Below, one piece after another: positions 1 through 11,042 of a DNA stretch of 64,000 nt. This stretch comes from Darksidea phi (taxonomy: Eukaryota > Ascomycota > Dothideomycetes > Pleosporales > Lentitheciaceae). The notes beneath the pieces were generated by a model. That model did no database searches and had not been told where the DNA came from. It saw only the letters and a list, made by a program, of their open reading frames with translations. Positions within the stretch are counted from its first letter, which is position 1. Each line of letters opens with the position of its first letter. The DNA lies in the NCBI GenBank assembly GCA_030770425.1, contig JASJFT010000112.1, forward strand, positions 1 through 64,000, given 5' to 3'. A program made the position numbers and the translations under genes.

Positions 1-780
1 CCCCATCCACCCCCCTTACTCCTGTATTGCCGCCTTGATCACCAGGGCGTTTGCTAGCCATTCAGATCCTCTGTACTCCACCAAGGACTCGAAGAATTAG
101 GTATCCAGATTGGTATTACTAATTATCTATTATAGCCTTATATTCTGATCGCGAATAAAGGCGTCGTTTACCGGAGTTAAGCCTATATCGCTAGTTAGCT
201 ATATTCCCGCGTTAATACGGATATACTATACCGAGCGCCTAGAGGAGGACCTCGCTATCGAAGATAAGAAGACGTAATATCGTAGCGCTATCTAGGTCTA
301 CTACCTCCTTATCCCCTAACCCTAGTTCTCGTAGCTTCTTCTTTAAAGGTCCCTTCGCTTTCTTGGGGATATCGTGAACGAGGACGATCGTAGTTTAGTA
401 GGTAGCGTTCGGCTTATCGCGGGAGATTAGTTGATTTATCGTACTTCGTGTAGTATACGGTATTCGATTATAGACTTCTAAACGCTTTAGCAGACGGACG
501 GCCTTTTATACCTTCGTATGTAGCTATTTAGTATAAGCGCTACTCCCTTGGTTCGTATCCCTTGGTTCGTATCCCTTAGTTCCAGTAGTTCCCCTCTCCT
601 ATACCCTACCCCCTTCCTCTAGGTCGCGTGTTGAGGCTCGCGTCGGATAAAGCTAGTATTGGCTGTCTACTATTCTACGGGCCGACGTTAAGCGTTCTAC
701 TCTTTTTATATATAGTTAAAATTTCAGTACTAGTCTTTAGATATATATAGTTTATTATTAAGTAGAAAAACTCCCCTATA
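1..780. repeat. RIP-degenerate relic DNA
   Basis: From about position 110 the sequence is very rich in TpA and poor in CpA and TpG over several hundred bases, with no open reading frame of useful length. In Pezizomycotina this is the usual outcome of repeat-induced point mutation, so I infer a decayed transposon or other duplicated sequence. I cannot recognise the parent element. 781-1081 is ordinary upstream DNA with nothing I can name apart from a short A-rich run near 818. Confidence 0.6.
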
Positions 781-1081
781 ATAGTATAGTTGCGCAATGC
801 AGCTTTTCCTCAAGGAAAAAAAAAAGAGAAAAAAGTCCGCCATCTATGCCTACATAAACTCAACTTAGGTGTTTGGTAGCAAGCAAGCATCTCCCCAAAC
901 AACCTTGCCCTATATCGCTACCACGATCAACGATAAAGCTCACGAAGACTTCCCCCTCCATTACTCGATGACGTAGGTGCAAGAACAACTTACCACAAGC
1001 TCCCATTCAAATCATCTCAGCTTCGAGTTTCACCTTCATTGACTATGCAGGCAAAAATCTCTTACATCTTTCCAGGCACCA

Positions 1082-2714
1082 ATGTCATCACTTCGAGGTA
1101 AAGGCCCCAAGAAAGACTTCAGAAGCGGCCTCGATCTCTATGTCTGCGCTCTCTACCTATATATTACCCCCTATCGCTCGTCTCCTACAAGTCTCCTTTC
1201 AAGCGCGGCGATCCCTTTGACTTCTTTCGTAAAGAACCTCGTGTACAGGTTGACCTTGCTTTGCAGACCTTCTCTACCTATATCCAAATGAAAGGGTCTT
1301 TACATATGATCGACCCTGCAATGGCGACAGGAGATATGTTTCTCGACATGTAAGTATCCAATATCGCCAACTCAATGCTCGAGCACTTTAATAATACATT
1401 GGCAGGATCCAAGGTAAAACATTCGAAGTCACCATCGGCACCGAAACATCAACCTACGAGCCAATAATCTACCACCTCCCACAAGCTCTCCTAAGCGTAC
1501 ACTCAGGCTATTTTCAAGACGAGATCGCAAAGCAGATTCCTTCGGGCACCCCTAAAACCTTACCGCCAACGCCTATAGCGACCCCTGAGCCAGCGTCAGC
1601 AAGCCTTCTCGCCCCAACCACCAAGGTCTCTCTCTCCAATGCGGATCCAACAGCTTTCGGCCTCTTCCTTCGCTTCGTCTATCAAGGCCAATCTCCCTTC
1701 ACCCCTACCACTGCCCACCCATTCGGCCCCGGAACCATCACCCGGTCCCAAAACACACCCTCCACACCCCAACCGCCCTCAATTCCACCCAGCATCCAAG
1801 CCTGGGTCCTCGGCTCCTTCCTCCGCGCTCCCGCTTTCCAGAACCATGCCCTCCAATACACCCATGCAGCCCTCGGTCGCACCATTTTCTTAACCCCGCA
1901 AATCGTCTCGTGGGTCTACACGAACTCTTCTTCTGTCGACGCGCTTGGTCGTCTCATCCTTGACATGCTAATTTCTTTCTGGTCGGAACCTACCATGCAT
2001 GTCGTCAAGTCTGCTGACTTGGACGAGGCGTGGATGAAGGTTTTTACTACGTTTCCACACCTGCATAGAGCTTTTCTTTTCGGACTTCAAGGTAAGAAGA
2101 TACAAAAGGCTCATGGGTATCTCATGGAGACACCCTGGAAAGCGGCGTATACTTCACCTTATGGAGGGATGCCTGCCTCGGCGGCTATAACGGCGGCGAA
2201 GGTAAAGAAAGATCAGGTTGGGCATATGCCTAATCTAGGCTTCTATACGAAGACAGGCAGCCCTATGAGGACTACGGGTACAAAAAAGAAAGAGGTGCCT
2301 CAAGTGGTAATAAAGCAGGAGCCACAAACAACTTCTCTGTCAAAGATGCCGTTTGCGCTCGCGCACGGTTCGGCCATGGAGCCCACCTACGGTCAATTCA
2401 CTTCACCAGTTCCAACGACGGCTTCGTCACTGACTCAAGTACGTTCCGCGGCATCAATCAAGACCTCAATCGAGCAGGATCAGGCCAAAACTCCAGCGCC
2501 TTCGAAGAAGAGAAGTGCGTCACCAACGCTTGCTCAAAACTGTCCCAAGCTGCCGAAGATAGACTCTGAGATTGAAGTCCTCGCTGCAAAGAAGATTGAG
2601 AAGGAGAAGCCCGAAAGTGAGCTACGGGAGTGTGCAATACCTAAAGTCGATGGCAAGGCTCAGACCGAGAAACCTGCTAACGAGAGTATTGAGACCAACG
2701 GTAAACACAAGTAA
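1082..2714 (+). CDS. BTB/POZ-domain protein, 5' end unresolved
   Basis: The reliable part runs from at least 1288 to 1349, skips an intron at 1350-1405 (gtaagt...ggcag), and continues in one frame from 1406 to the stop at 2712-2714. The segment after the intron begins GKTFEVTIG and contains a residue run like SNADPTAFGLFLRFVYQG. Together these match the core of fungal BTB domains, which mediate protein-protein contacts. The C-terminal half is Lys/Ser/Pro-rich and looks disordered. The coding frame stays open upstream to 1192. An ATG at 1082 would join it only through a 50-bp intron (1142-1191) with a poor donor, so the true first exon is uncertain. The gene stands next to RIP-decayed DNA and looks like an accessory gene. 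No specific function can be assigned. Confidence 0.6.
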
Positions 2715-4057
2715 CAAGATAGCTTGGATGCCTGGGTATGGCTTCGCAAAACACGTGAGAGCATTGGTGGTTTATCGCGGCTGGGTATCTGAATGATTGG
2801 ATTGCGATTAGAGCAACAACGTGCTTTTAGGAAGAAGCTTTAGCGGTGTTCTTTGCCCTGGGTGCATATAGCGTCAATCTCTTTTTCTATTTTTCCATTT
2901 AGCGATGCTTTAAATCGGGAGTTCTTTTGGTGCTTTCTGGATTTCCATATATTGTATACCTTGATGTTCTTTCTTCTGTGCTAGAGCCACCTGCTCCATC
3001 TCACGCTAGAATTTGCAATAGTAACCGCGCGCGTATATAAATTTCTCCCAATTGGAAAGATCAAAGTTTGTTTCATCTGCCCTTGTATGACATTACCATA
3101 TCTTACCTCGCCACCGCCTCTCGCTCATGCTCTACTGACCGCTGTTACTATAATGTGTCTAGGAAGCCTGCACCTTATCCAATCTACCTTAGGTATGTTT
3201 CTTACTCTTTGACCATTTCCTTCCTTATAATCCCGTCACTAGCTCTTGGTAATTGATATTTAAACAACTATCAGCCCGCTTCACGCGCCTAGTTTAAAGT
3301 CCTTTTTGCTAATATCCCTCAGTTCTTGTCCTATGGACGCCCATGACGGACGCCTACTATAAGACATGCACTGGAATACGGTTGTTGAGAAATACAAAAG
3401 TACTCTCTCTCTCTCTCTCGCCCCAGAAGGGCTGACGAGATCACACTGAACAAGTCTCAGCTAGACAGCCTTACCCTTTGAGCTACCCTTACAGTACCTT
3501 AATGCACCTAGGATCGGCCTGAAAGGATACGCGACATCGAGAGCCGCAGTCATGCAAGATGGAGTAGAAGCCGTTTCCGTAAATCCCATCCCAATCATGC
3601 TCCACTCCCCTTGAAAGTACTCCACTATTCATTAGTCTCGTTTATCGCCCTCACTCAGGTGGCATACACCATAGCCTAGAACCAAGAAAATTCTCCGATA
3701 ACTTCGCTTAGCAACGCGTAAAAGGAGAGCTCTTCTTCCTGTAAACTAATTCTTAGTTGAGAGAACACACTTCTACCTCTGCCTTAGGCCACATAAGCAC
3801 ACAAATCACGACCTAAAATGGAATCCATGTCAAAACATATCTTTTCATATTACGGTTATATCAACCAGCCATAGACGACTAATGTCCAGGCTTTTCGCTA
3901 TCTTCTTTAACCAACCCTCCCACAACTCCATCCCCCCGAGAAAGACTCAAGAAGAGTGGGGTATTTCTGGATGAAAGGTGTCCTCCAAACACCGATTCCG
4001 ACAACTTCACCTGCCGTCGCCATTCTGTTTGGTAAGAACATGAACCGCCTCCAACTC
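2715..4057. other. Intergenic, with short CT repeat
   Basis: No convincing coding sequence on either strand. A dinucleotide (CT)n run lies at about 3402-3419. The opposing genes on either side (plus-strand BTB gene, minus-strand gene ending at 4058) mean this stretch mainly holds two 3' flanks. Confidence 0.6.
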
Positions 4058-6691
4058 TCAAAGCCTCAACTGCTCAAATTTCCGGCCATCTTCCATATCG
4101 CCCTTCATATCCTCCCTCTTGGCAGCCGCGCAATCATAGCAGAGAGCCATACCGCAGACTGGAACCTGGCACTCCCAGAGCACTTCACCCACATCCTCGT
4201 TGCATACATCGCACATGACCGGAACGTGAACGTGCTGCTTGACCCCTGTAGATGTCTGCAAGTAAGGAGATACACCCAAAGTACCAATAGCGGCCTGATC
4301 GGGCACGTCTTTGAGGTTGATGGGGCGAAAGATATGGCCAATGTGAACGCAGTGGTTCTTGGCCGACTTTTGTGGCGGCATCTTCGTTGGGGTTCGGAAG
4401 GGGTTACGAACGGGGATTGCGGGCGGCGGCGACCTGGGTCCCTGGTTTAGAAAGAGCGAACGAGGCTGTGATACCGGGCCGAGGCCACACTTTTTCGGAG
4501 GAAAACCGGACTGCAAGACTGCGCCGAATCCCTGCCTCATCGGAGGAGAGTAGGACTGCATCACTGGGCTAGGATGATCCTTGAGCACAGGAGCGGGTGG
4601 CAGCTGCCGATCAGCTTGCACATCAGCGTCGTAGTGGACGGAAGATGGACGACGCTGCTCAGTATTGTTGTACTGATGAACCCATGTCTGCACCAATTGA
4701 CGGGACTCATCCCTCGGAAGCGTGTTCTTCTTGTCCCTCGCAAAATGAGCGTATTTGTCGATGTACTCAGGGAAAGGTTCAAGCTTCTCCGTGTGGTCGG
4801 CGTGCTCCAAGACAGGCGGCGCGGTCACCGGGGTGTCGATATCCTCATCGAACCCCATCAGGTCATCGTCCTTGAACAAATAGATAGGCTTGGTTTGGGC
4901 CGGAACAACTTCCTTTACCGGTACCGCCGTGGACTTTTGCTTGCGGGGTGGAATGTCGATAACCTTGACCATACCTGGAGTGACCTTGGTGATAGATTGG
5001 AAGCGGCAGGCTTCAGCTTCAAACATCTCGGGCTCCTCATCGGTATCAATTGAACTGGAGATGCTGCAAAGACCGTCATCATCGGTTGGAGGAGACACGG
5101 GTCTATCCTGAAAGCTGCTGTGGTTCCTAAACTCCCTGAAATCCCTCTTCAGCTTTGTCTGGTCGTCTTGCATCTTCCACATCCTGGTTTCGAAGACCTC
5201 CGCCTCATCGGCCATGAGCTTGTTCTTGCGTTTTTCCTCGTCAAGCCTCAGCAACTCAGCATTTTCCTGCATGGCCTTGAACTGAGCTTCATTCTTCTGC
5301 TGCGTGGCCTTTATCTCATTGAGGCTTAGTAACTCGGCCTGCAAGGTCTCCTCCGTTACGAGCTCGGCCTTCTTCTGCATGGTCTTCTCCATCTGACCAA
5401 GCGACTCGACTTTGTCCTTCTGCATGGTCTTCTCCGTTTTACCCACCAATTGTTGCTCAGACTTCTGCAAGGGGCCGCGCACTTGATGGTTGCGTCTACC
5501 AGCCATCCTTCCCGGAGAGTGATAGTTGGGTACAGTTCCGAAGATTGGCTGATCATGGTCCTGATCGTGGTCCTGATCGTGGTCCTGATCGTGGTCCTGA
5601 TCATCTTGGTCCTCTTCAATATTAGAAAGCTCGTCTTGGTCTAGTTCGTACCGCGAAGACTGCACATTCCGCATGTCGGGCGTGGTGACGGACCTCGAGA
5701 GCGATGAAGAACTGTATGACGCTCCGTTTGCCGCATAGGTAGCATAGACGGTATTGAGATCAGCGTCCTCGTCAAAGACAGCGGAGCCACTCTCGCTGTG
5801 GGAATTCTCAGTGATGGGCGACATGGTCTCCAACGACTTGCCTTGTTTCTTCCTCCGAGTCTTTTGCTTTGACTGAGCGAGCTGCGAGCGAGTCTGTATG
5901 CTAGAGCCGCTGCTGTAGCTGATGTCTCGCTCAATCGGAGGGCTCACTAACGGAGACGCCTTGAGCGGTGCCATGGGCGGTGCATTTTTGCTGCGGGGAC
6001 TGAACGAGGGGATAAGGTCCAGCATGCGCATCGCCTTTTTATTCTTGTTGGTCTTCTTGAGGAGGCCACTGTGAGCGGACGTGGGCGAGTTGACATGCTC
6101 GACCTCGTCATTTCGGGATCTCCCCTTGAAGGCAGTTAGAATGGACTCAGAAGCCCGCTTGCGCAGGGTGGGACGCTTTACCCTCAAGCCTGGCCGGCTC
6201 TCATCCTCGCCGCCGTCGACTTGTGCCTGTCCTGCGCCTTCGTCGTCGCCATCGCTCGCGTCGTGAGATGGCCTAGCCACAGACATGTCGTCCTGTGAAT
6301 CTTCTGGCAAACCGCCACTGAAATCGACACCGAGCACTTGGGCGGCCTTGGGTGTGACTGGGCCTGAATGAACGGGCGATGCCTCTCCCGCCATGAACGT
6401 CTGCGAGCTCTGCGGCCGGTCCTTTGGCTTGAGCGACCACATGACGTGCCTCTTCCGCTGGCCTTCTGCTGGCCTTGTTGGCGTCTGCGGCAGGGCGGCA
6501 GCTGGAGTCGGGCTCGCCTTCGTGGGTGTCGTGGTCGTGTCCGTCGCAGCAGCATCGGCATTCTGCAGCATCGGCATCGTGTGGCTGCGTGAGAACAGAG
6601 AGCGTCGAACAACTCTGCCGCTGCGTTTCTTCGGTACTCTCACGCTGGTTCGTCGGCGAGGGGACCTAGAGGACAGACTCGCGTTAGCCAT
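4058..6691 (-). CDS. Coiled-coil protein with C-terminal ZZ-like zinc finger
   Basis: A single-exon frame of 877 residues. The N-terminal 350 residues are basic, Ser/Pro-rich and probably disordered, with many SP/TP sites. An acidic Asp-Gln-Asp-His repeat occupies about residues 364-381, encoded by a 12-bp tandem DNA repeat at 5551-5602. A long charged coiled coil follows (about residues 415-525, Glu/Lys/Met/Gln-rich). At the C terminus, around residues 827-854, the cysteines are spaced CX2CX10CX4CX4CX2C, which resembles a ZZ-type zinc finger. I do not recognise an orthologous gene of known function. The layout suggests a scaffold or adaptor. The start is the first ATG of the frame, with a 388-bp upstream region (6692-7079) holding its promoter and the 3' flank of the next gene. 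Confidence 0.75.
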   Translation of the reverse strand: MANASLSSRSPRRRTSVRVPKKRSGRVVRRSLFSRSHTMPMLQNADAAATDTTTTPTKASPTPAAALPQTPTRPAEGQRKRHVMWSLKPKDRPQSSQTFMAGEASPVHSGPVTPKAAQVLGVDFSGGLPEDSQDDMSVARPSHDASDGDDEGAGQAQVDGGEDESRPGLRVKRPTLRKRASESILTAFKGRSRNDEVEHVNSPTSAHSGLLKKTNKNKKAMRMLDLIPSFSPRSKNAPPMAPLKASPLVSPPIERDISYSSGSSIQTRSQLAQSKQKTRRKKQGKSLETMSPITENSHSESGSAVFDEDADLNTVYATYAANGASYSSSSLSRSVTTPDMRNVQSSRYELDQDELSNIEEDQDDQDHDQDHDQDHDQDHDQPIFGTVPNYHSPGRMAGRRNHQVRGPLQKSEQQLVGKTEKTMQKDKVESLGQMEKTMQKKAELVTEETLQAELLSLNEIKATQQKNEAQFKAMQENAELLRLDEEKRKNKLMADEAEVFETRMWKMQDDQTKLKRDFREFRNHSSFQDRPVSPPTDDDGLCSISSSIDTDEEPEMFEAEACRFQSITKVTPGMVKVIDIPPRKQKSTAVPVKEVVPAQTKPIYLFKDDDLMGFDEDIDTPVTAPPVLEHADHTEKLEPFPEYIDKYAHFARDKKNTLPRDESRQLVQTWVHQYNNTEQRRPSSVHYDADVQADRQLPPAPVLKDHPSPVMQSYSPPMRQGFGAVLQSGFPPKKCGLGPVSQPRSLFLNQGPRSPPPAIPVRNPFRTPTKMPPQKSAKNHCVHIGHIFRPINLKDVPDQAAIGTLGVSPYLQTSTGVKQHVHVPVMCDVCNEDVGEVLWECQVPVCGMALCYDCAAAKREDMKGDMEDGRKFEQLRL

Positions 6692-7079
6692 TGTGCAAGT
6701 GTTTCATGAACACTTGCTTGACAGTGACAGAGAGCCTGTGAGGAGAGAAGGGAGCGGCGCTCGAGGCTGAAGTACAATAAAAGGCAACGCGGGCCCGACG
6801 CGAGCGCGCCGTTGCCGTGGTGAAGGTGACCACGAGGGCATGCCGAAAGCTGTGGTGAGCTGGGAAATTTGGCTCTCTGGAGTGAAGGACGGACGAGTTT
6901 TACAAGTGGAAAGTGCGCACGGAAACAGCAGGAGTGGCTGTGGAAAGCGGTGTGGTTGTAGTCTAAGGGTTAAGCATACAAACCAATGCTCTAGGGTATA
7001 TAGAAAAGCTGTAACATCTCCATCCAATAACAACCAACTAGCTCAACCCTTTCCGCCCTGCATATCAAAGATAAGGCCA
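6692..7079. other. Intergenic between two minus-strand genes
   Basis: Promoter and leader of the coiled-coil/ZZ-like gene plus the 3' flank of the lipase gene. I see no clear TATA box, repeat or small gene. Confidence 0.5.
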
Positions 7080-10000
7080 TCATTTACGATCCGCAGAGTA
7101 GCTATACCGCGCCACTTGTTCAGTGACGCCTCCGCTCCCACTCCTTGCTCTCCCCTGCTGCGCAGAAGGCGAAGCAACATCCATCGATTTCCTGAGCCCA
7201 ATTCCGCTAATGTTTGCCGATGGAGTTGTAGGGGGGCTCGTTGTCTGACGTCCCCTACCAAGCATGGCTCCCCCACCCATAGACTCCAACGAGTCCGGCT
7301 CGTGCGCAGAAACAGAGGTCGACCTCGATGGCGACGCGCCCAGCCCGCGGTGAACTTCTACAGGTCTAGGCGCCGCAGAAAGGAAATCCGTAATGTCCGC
7401 TTCGCTCGTGCCATGCCCCTCTGGCGGCTGGGGCGTAGTCGGTGAGCCGGGTTTCTTGCCAGGCTGTTGGAGCTGCAAGAACTTCTGGATGGCGTTGCGA
7501 TCGTCAAGCTCGTCGTCTTCATCCGAGGTTCCTTCGAAATACATGTCATCCCAGGCCGTTGATTCCTTGCTCCGATTGGAGTCCCCTGTATATAATCGAT
7601 GATGGTGCGGGTGTGCGTTGAGCGGCGCGAGCTCGTCGGCGACTTCTCTAAGTTCGCTTTCCGTGCGCTCGACAGGCGGGTGAGTGTCCTCCTGCCCCTT
7701 CACATGCTCTCCATCATCTTTGACTGGTACATCCACACCCTTGGCACGGTCGATGGCAGGCTCATGCTCGTCGCGTGTCGATGCGGAATATGTATCTGCG
7801 AAGTGGGTATCACACAAGTGTTTGACTACCGGCCAGCCGTACGCGTTAGCGAACATTCGCCGGACAACGATGTTGTTGTGCGCATCTGGCTCAAGTCGTA
7901 CCAACACTTTCCGCCACGAGAGGTCTCTGTGGTAAGCTCGAGCAATCTTCTCCTCTACACGCATACCGCCCTCTTCTGTACTTGCGACCGAGTGCTGAGA
8001 GCCGCTACTCTCGCCTGAGAAAGAGCGACCAGTAGCCCTCTTTTTCACGAGTGGCGGTGGAATGTCCTCTGGGTGGTAGACGCGATCGTGAAATATAGTG
8101 CGAGCTCGAGTTGATGGATCTACGATCCAAGACTGTGGGGGCACCGGCGGGCTCAATAGATCGCCTGCCGATTCGAAAATTGTAGTTTTCGGTGGAGCCG
8201 CCACATGGTTCGGGTCATTGACGATTGAATCACCGCGAGTTGCGGGTGGCCTCTTCTTATTAGGCTCAGAGTTGTCTGATGAAGACGCTTCGGGATTGTC
8301 GCTTGCTTCTCCCTGCTCCATTGCAACTGTTTGACTTCTCTTGAACATCTTCTTATCTTTTGAGGTATGCTTGCCCGAAGGACGGATGTAGCTCCAAAGC
8401 TGCATGATGGTCGATTGGTTGTTAAAGAAAGGTGGTGACCGATTGTCCGAATCGCGCTTCTGCCCTTCCAACCACTGGTTAGCGCTTGGCTCTGCGGCGG
8501 CTTGGGCTTCGTCATCTTGGTTTACAACATCGGCGCTAGGTTGGGGGACCGCCGTATCGTCTCCACTGAAAGAAGGGGACTCAGGGCCATCATTTTCATC
8601 ATCTGAGAACGCCACTCGCGACGGGTTCGGTGAAGTATTTTGACCAGTTAGTTGGCCAAAACCCCACACAGCGACAGTCCCAATGAGACCATTCTCCCTT
8701 CGTGCCTTCTCGACTTTACCCAGTCCTCTCCAGTCAAGAAAGAGTAGACAGCTCGTACGAAGTGGTACAATCCCGTCGTTGACGACATTGGAATACACAG
8801 TCCGATTGCGAAACATCCGTAGGACGACATGTGCTGGACCAGTAGGAAGAATGCGAAGAAGAGGTTTAGCACCAGGATCGCCCTGCTCATGGTGCGACTG
8901 CCCACCCAAGCCACTGACCATCGCAGTCCACCCGCTTCGTACCATCGTAGGTGCCCTCCAAGTCAAGCCCAGATCCTGTCCAGTCCTCCCCACTAAGCCG
9001 AAGTCCAGTGCGAATTTGATATACATTGGATTCTCATTGCTCAAGCCTAGGAATGGAGTCGCCATAGTGATGAAGTTGATGGGGCTGATGTTTTCGAAAA
9101 AGTGAGGAGAGTGCTTATATATGTATGCGATAGCATAAGTCTGAACAAGTCCGCCTAAGGAGTGACCGATAAAGCTGATGCTCGTGAACTTGTATGCTCG
9201 CTTGGGCTCATGTTTAAAATTGGGGAGGTGAATACTACTGCCGGCATGCGCGGGAATGCCAGTATCTGATTTGTCTTTGGCTGGGGAGAAAGCGGCGAAT
9301 TTGGGCTTTTTGATCGGTAGGTATGGCTGATCTGGATAGGTCATCTCTAAAACAAACTTGGCTAATCTCTTTCCAAGATACTGAATGCCGCGCTCGGTGC
9401 GGATCACATTCTTGTCAAAACCTCGGACCACAACCTCCTCCTCATCGTCGTCTTCGTCGTCGCGAATTCGATCTTGGCCACCTGATAACGGAGCGGTAGA
9501 GATATCATCCTGCTTCTGTTTCTGGCTACTGGCTGTCGGTTGCTGTTCTTCTCGGCATCGTCTCCTCCGATCCTCCCGCGCCTGTCTAGCGGTTGCATCG
9601 ATGCTCTCCTTCAGATACAGCATGTCCGCACCGAGGTTGCTGTGTAGTCCATGGGTGACAACCACAAGATGTATCTTCTTCTGCTTCCGCGTGTCTTCTG
9701 GTTGGCTTCTATGCGAGTCCTTGGACTCGCGGCTGGTCGCGGACTCTACATCGTTCCACTCGGGCAGTTCCGGCTTGTTCCACAGGCTCGTAGTGTCGTC
9801 CACAACCAGCTTGACAGCTTTCGAGTACACTCCCTTGATATTGGGGGCATGGCGAGTCGCATGCGACGCTTTTCCCTGTTGGTGATCCTTGACCTGCCCG
9901 GGGACTCCGTGGGTGTTTCCGGTAACGGCCGTGAAGCCCAAATCAAGTGATCGTTCGTCGCGCGCAACGAGCAGCTCGTAGTTGACCGAAGCCGAATTCG

Positions 10001-10592
10001 AGAAGATGATCTGGGAGGCGATCTCTATGATCCATGTCGCACTCTTGGGTGTCCCGTCGTTCAGCTCCGCATTTCTACCAGTCTCGCGTATGTTTTCCGG
10101 CACCGTCAGCCTCGCCGTCCAGTAGCCGCCAGCCTTGAGGTTTGGCTCAAACTCCGGTACGCCCTCCTTCTTGGGCGACTCGATCTTCTTGTTCGGGTTG
10201 AAGGTCGACGGATATGCGGCGACGTGAATGGTGTAGGGTCCGTGGAGGTATGCGGCGCGGAGGGGCATCGCCGAGGTATTGCGTACCCTGACATGGAGAA
10301 AGGCAGGGCTGGGTAGTATCCTGTCCTCGGAGGGCGTGTATGTGACCGTGTACCTGCAGCCGTCTGTCAGTGCCCGTGCAGCCCATCTTGCAGCGTCGTC
10401 GCGCCCTCACCTCACCACCTCGCCCACTTTCACGACCCCTGTCTGGTGAAGCAGCAACATGTTGCGCGCACGGCGCTCTTCAAGCAGCAGCTCCTTGCGC
10501 GTGGGCAATAGCGTAAAGTAGGAAGATCGCGCTTCCTTGCAACCCGCGTCGGCAGTCTGGGCGAGCGAATAGGTGCGAGGCGTGAGCAGCAT
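7080..10592 (-). CDS. ROG1-type DUF676 serine lipase/esterase
   Basis: Two exons, 10592-10411 and 10353-7080, joined by an intron at 10410-10354, give 1151 residues. The fold is an alpha/beta hydrolase of the DUF676/ROG1 group. An early block reads HLVVVTHGLHSNLGAD, the oxyanion-side strand. The nucleophile elbow GHSLGG follows, with the serine at about residue 459 (codon 9161-9159). ROG1 family enzymes act on lipids such as monoacylglycerol or phospholipids; the substrate here is not known. The protein is much longer than yeast Rog1 because of an N-terminal domain of about 200 residues, an acidic insert and a long Ser/Pro-rich C-terminal half. Exon 1 is supported by the exact phase match at the splice junction and by an ATG at the head of the open frame. 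Confidence 0.85.
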
Positions 10593-11042
10593 TTAGCGGA
10601 GGGCTAGCAGACGTCGGTACGGGTTGCGTGCGGCGGCGAACGGTGGAGTGGCGATCGGACTATGCATCACGGCGTGAAGGATATAGGGAAGATTGCGCGA
10701 GGTTGACATGGGACGGCACGTCATCTGCTCGCGTGGCTCGTCGCTTTCAACACCAAGCATTGGGCCGTGAGCGGGGCGAGACCACATTGGAGGCGTGGAG
10801 AAGCCAGACTGGCGAGTGCGGTTCATCTGCTGGCACTGCAGGGAGCTGTTTCACACATCACTTGGACGCAACAACACGCGAGGCATGCCATCTTGAGCTC
10901 AAGCTCAAGTGCTGCTACAGCTGTTGCAGGCGTCGGGTGAGCACGTGCCTGCCAAGATTGTACCGTCGAGCATATCATACATATGTAATACAACCTCAGT
11001 TCCCTCTCCTTGAGGAAAGAGTCTTCTTCTACAAAACATGTC
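10593..11042. promoter_or_regulatory. Lipase promoter region
   Basis: 450 bp between the lipase start and the HIR3 stop, both on the minus strand. It must hold the lipase promoter and the HIR3 3' flank. I see no strong motif and no small gene. Confidence 0.4.

Noticed and set aside
3425..3500. tRNA-like pattern on the minus strand (GGTAGCTCAAAGGGTAAGGC)
   Set aside because: It resembles an A box, but the D stem does not pair, no T-loop GTTCRA is present at the right distance, and the acceptor pairs only in part.
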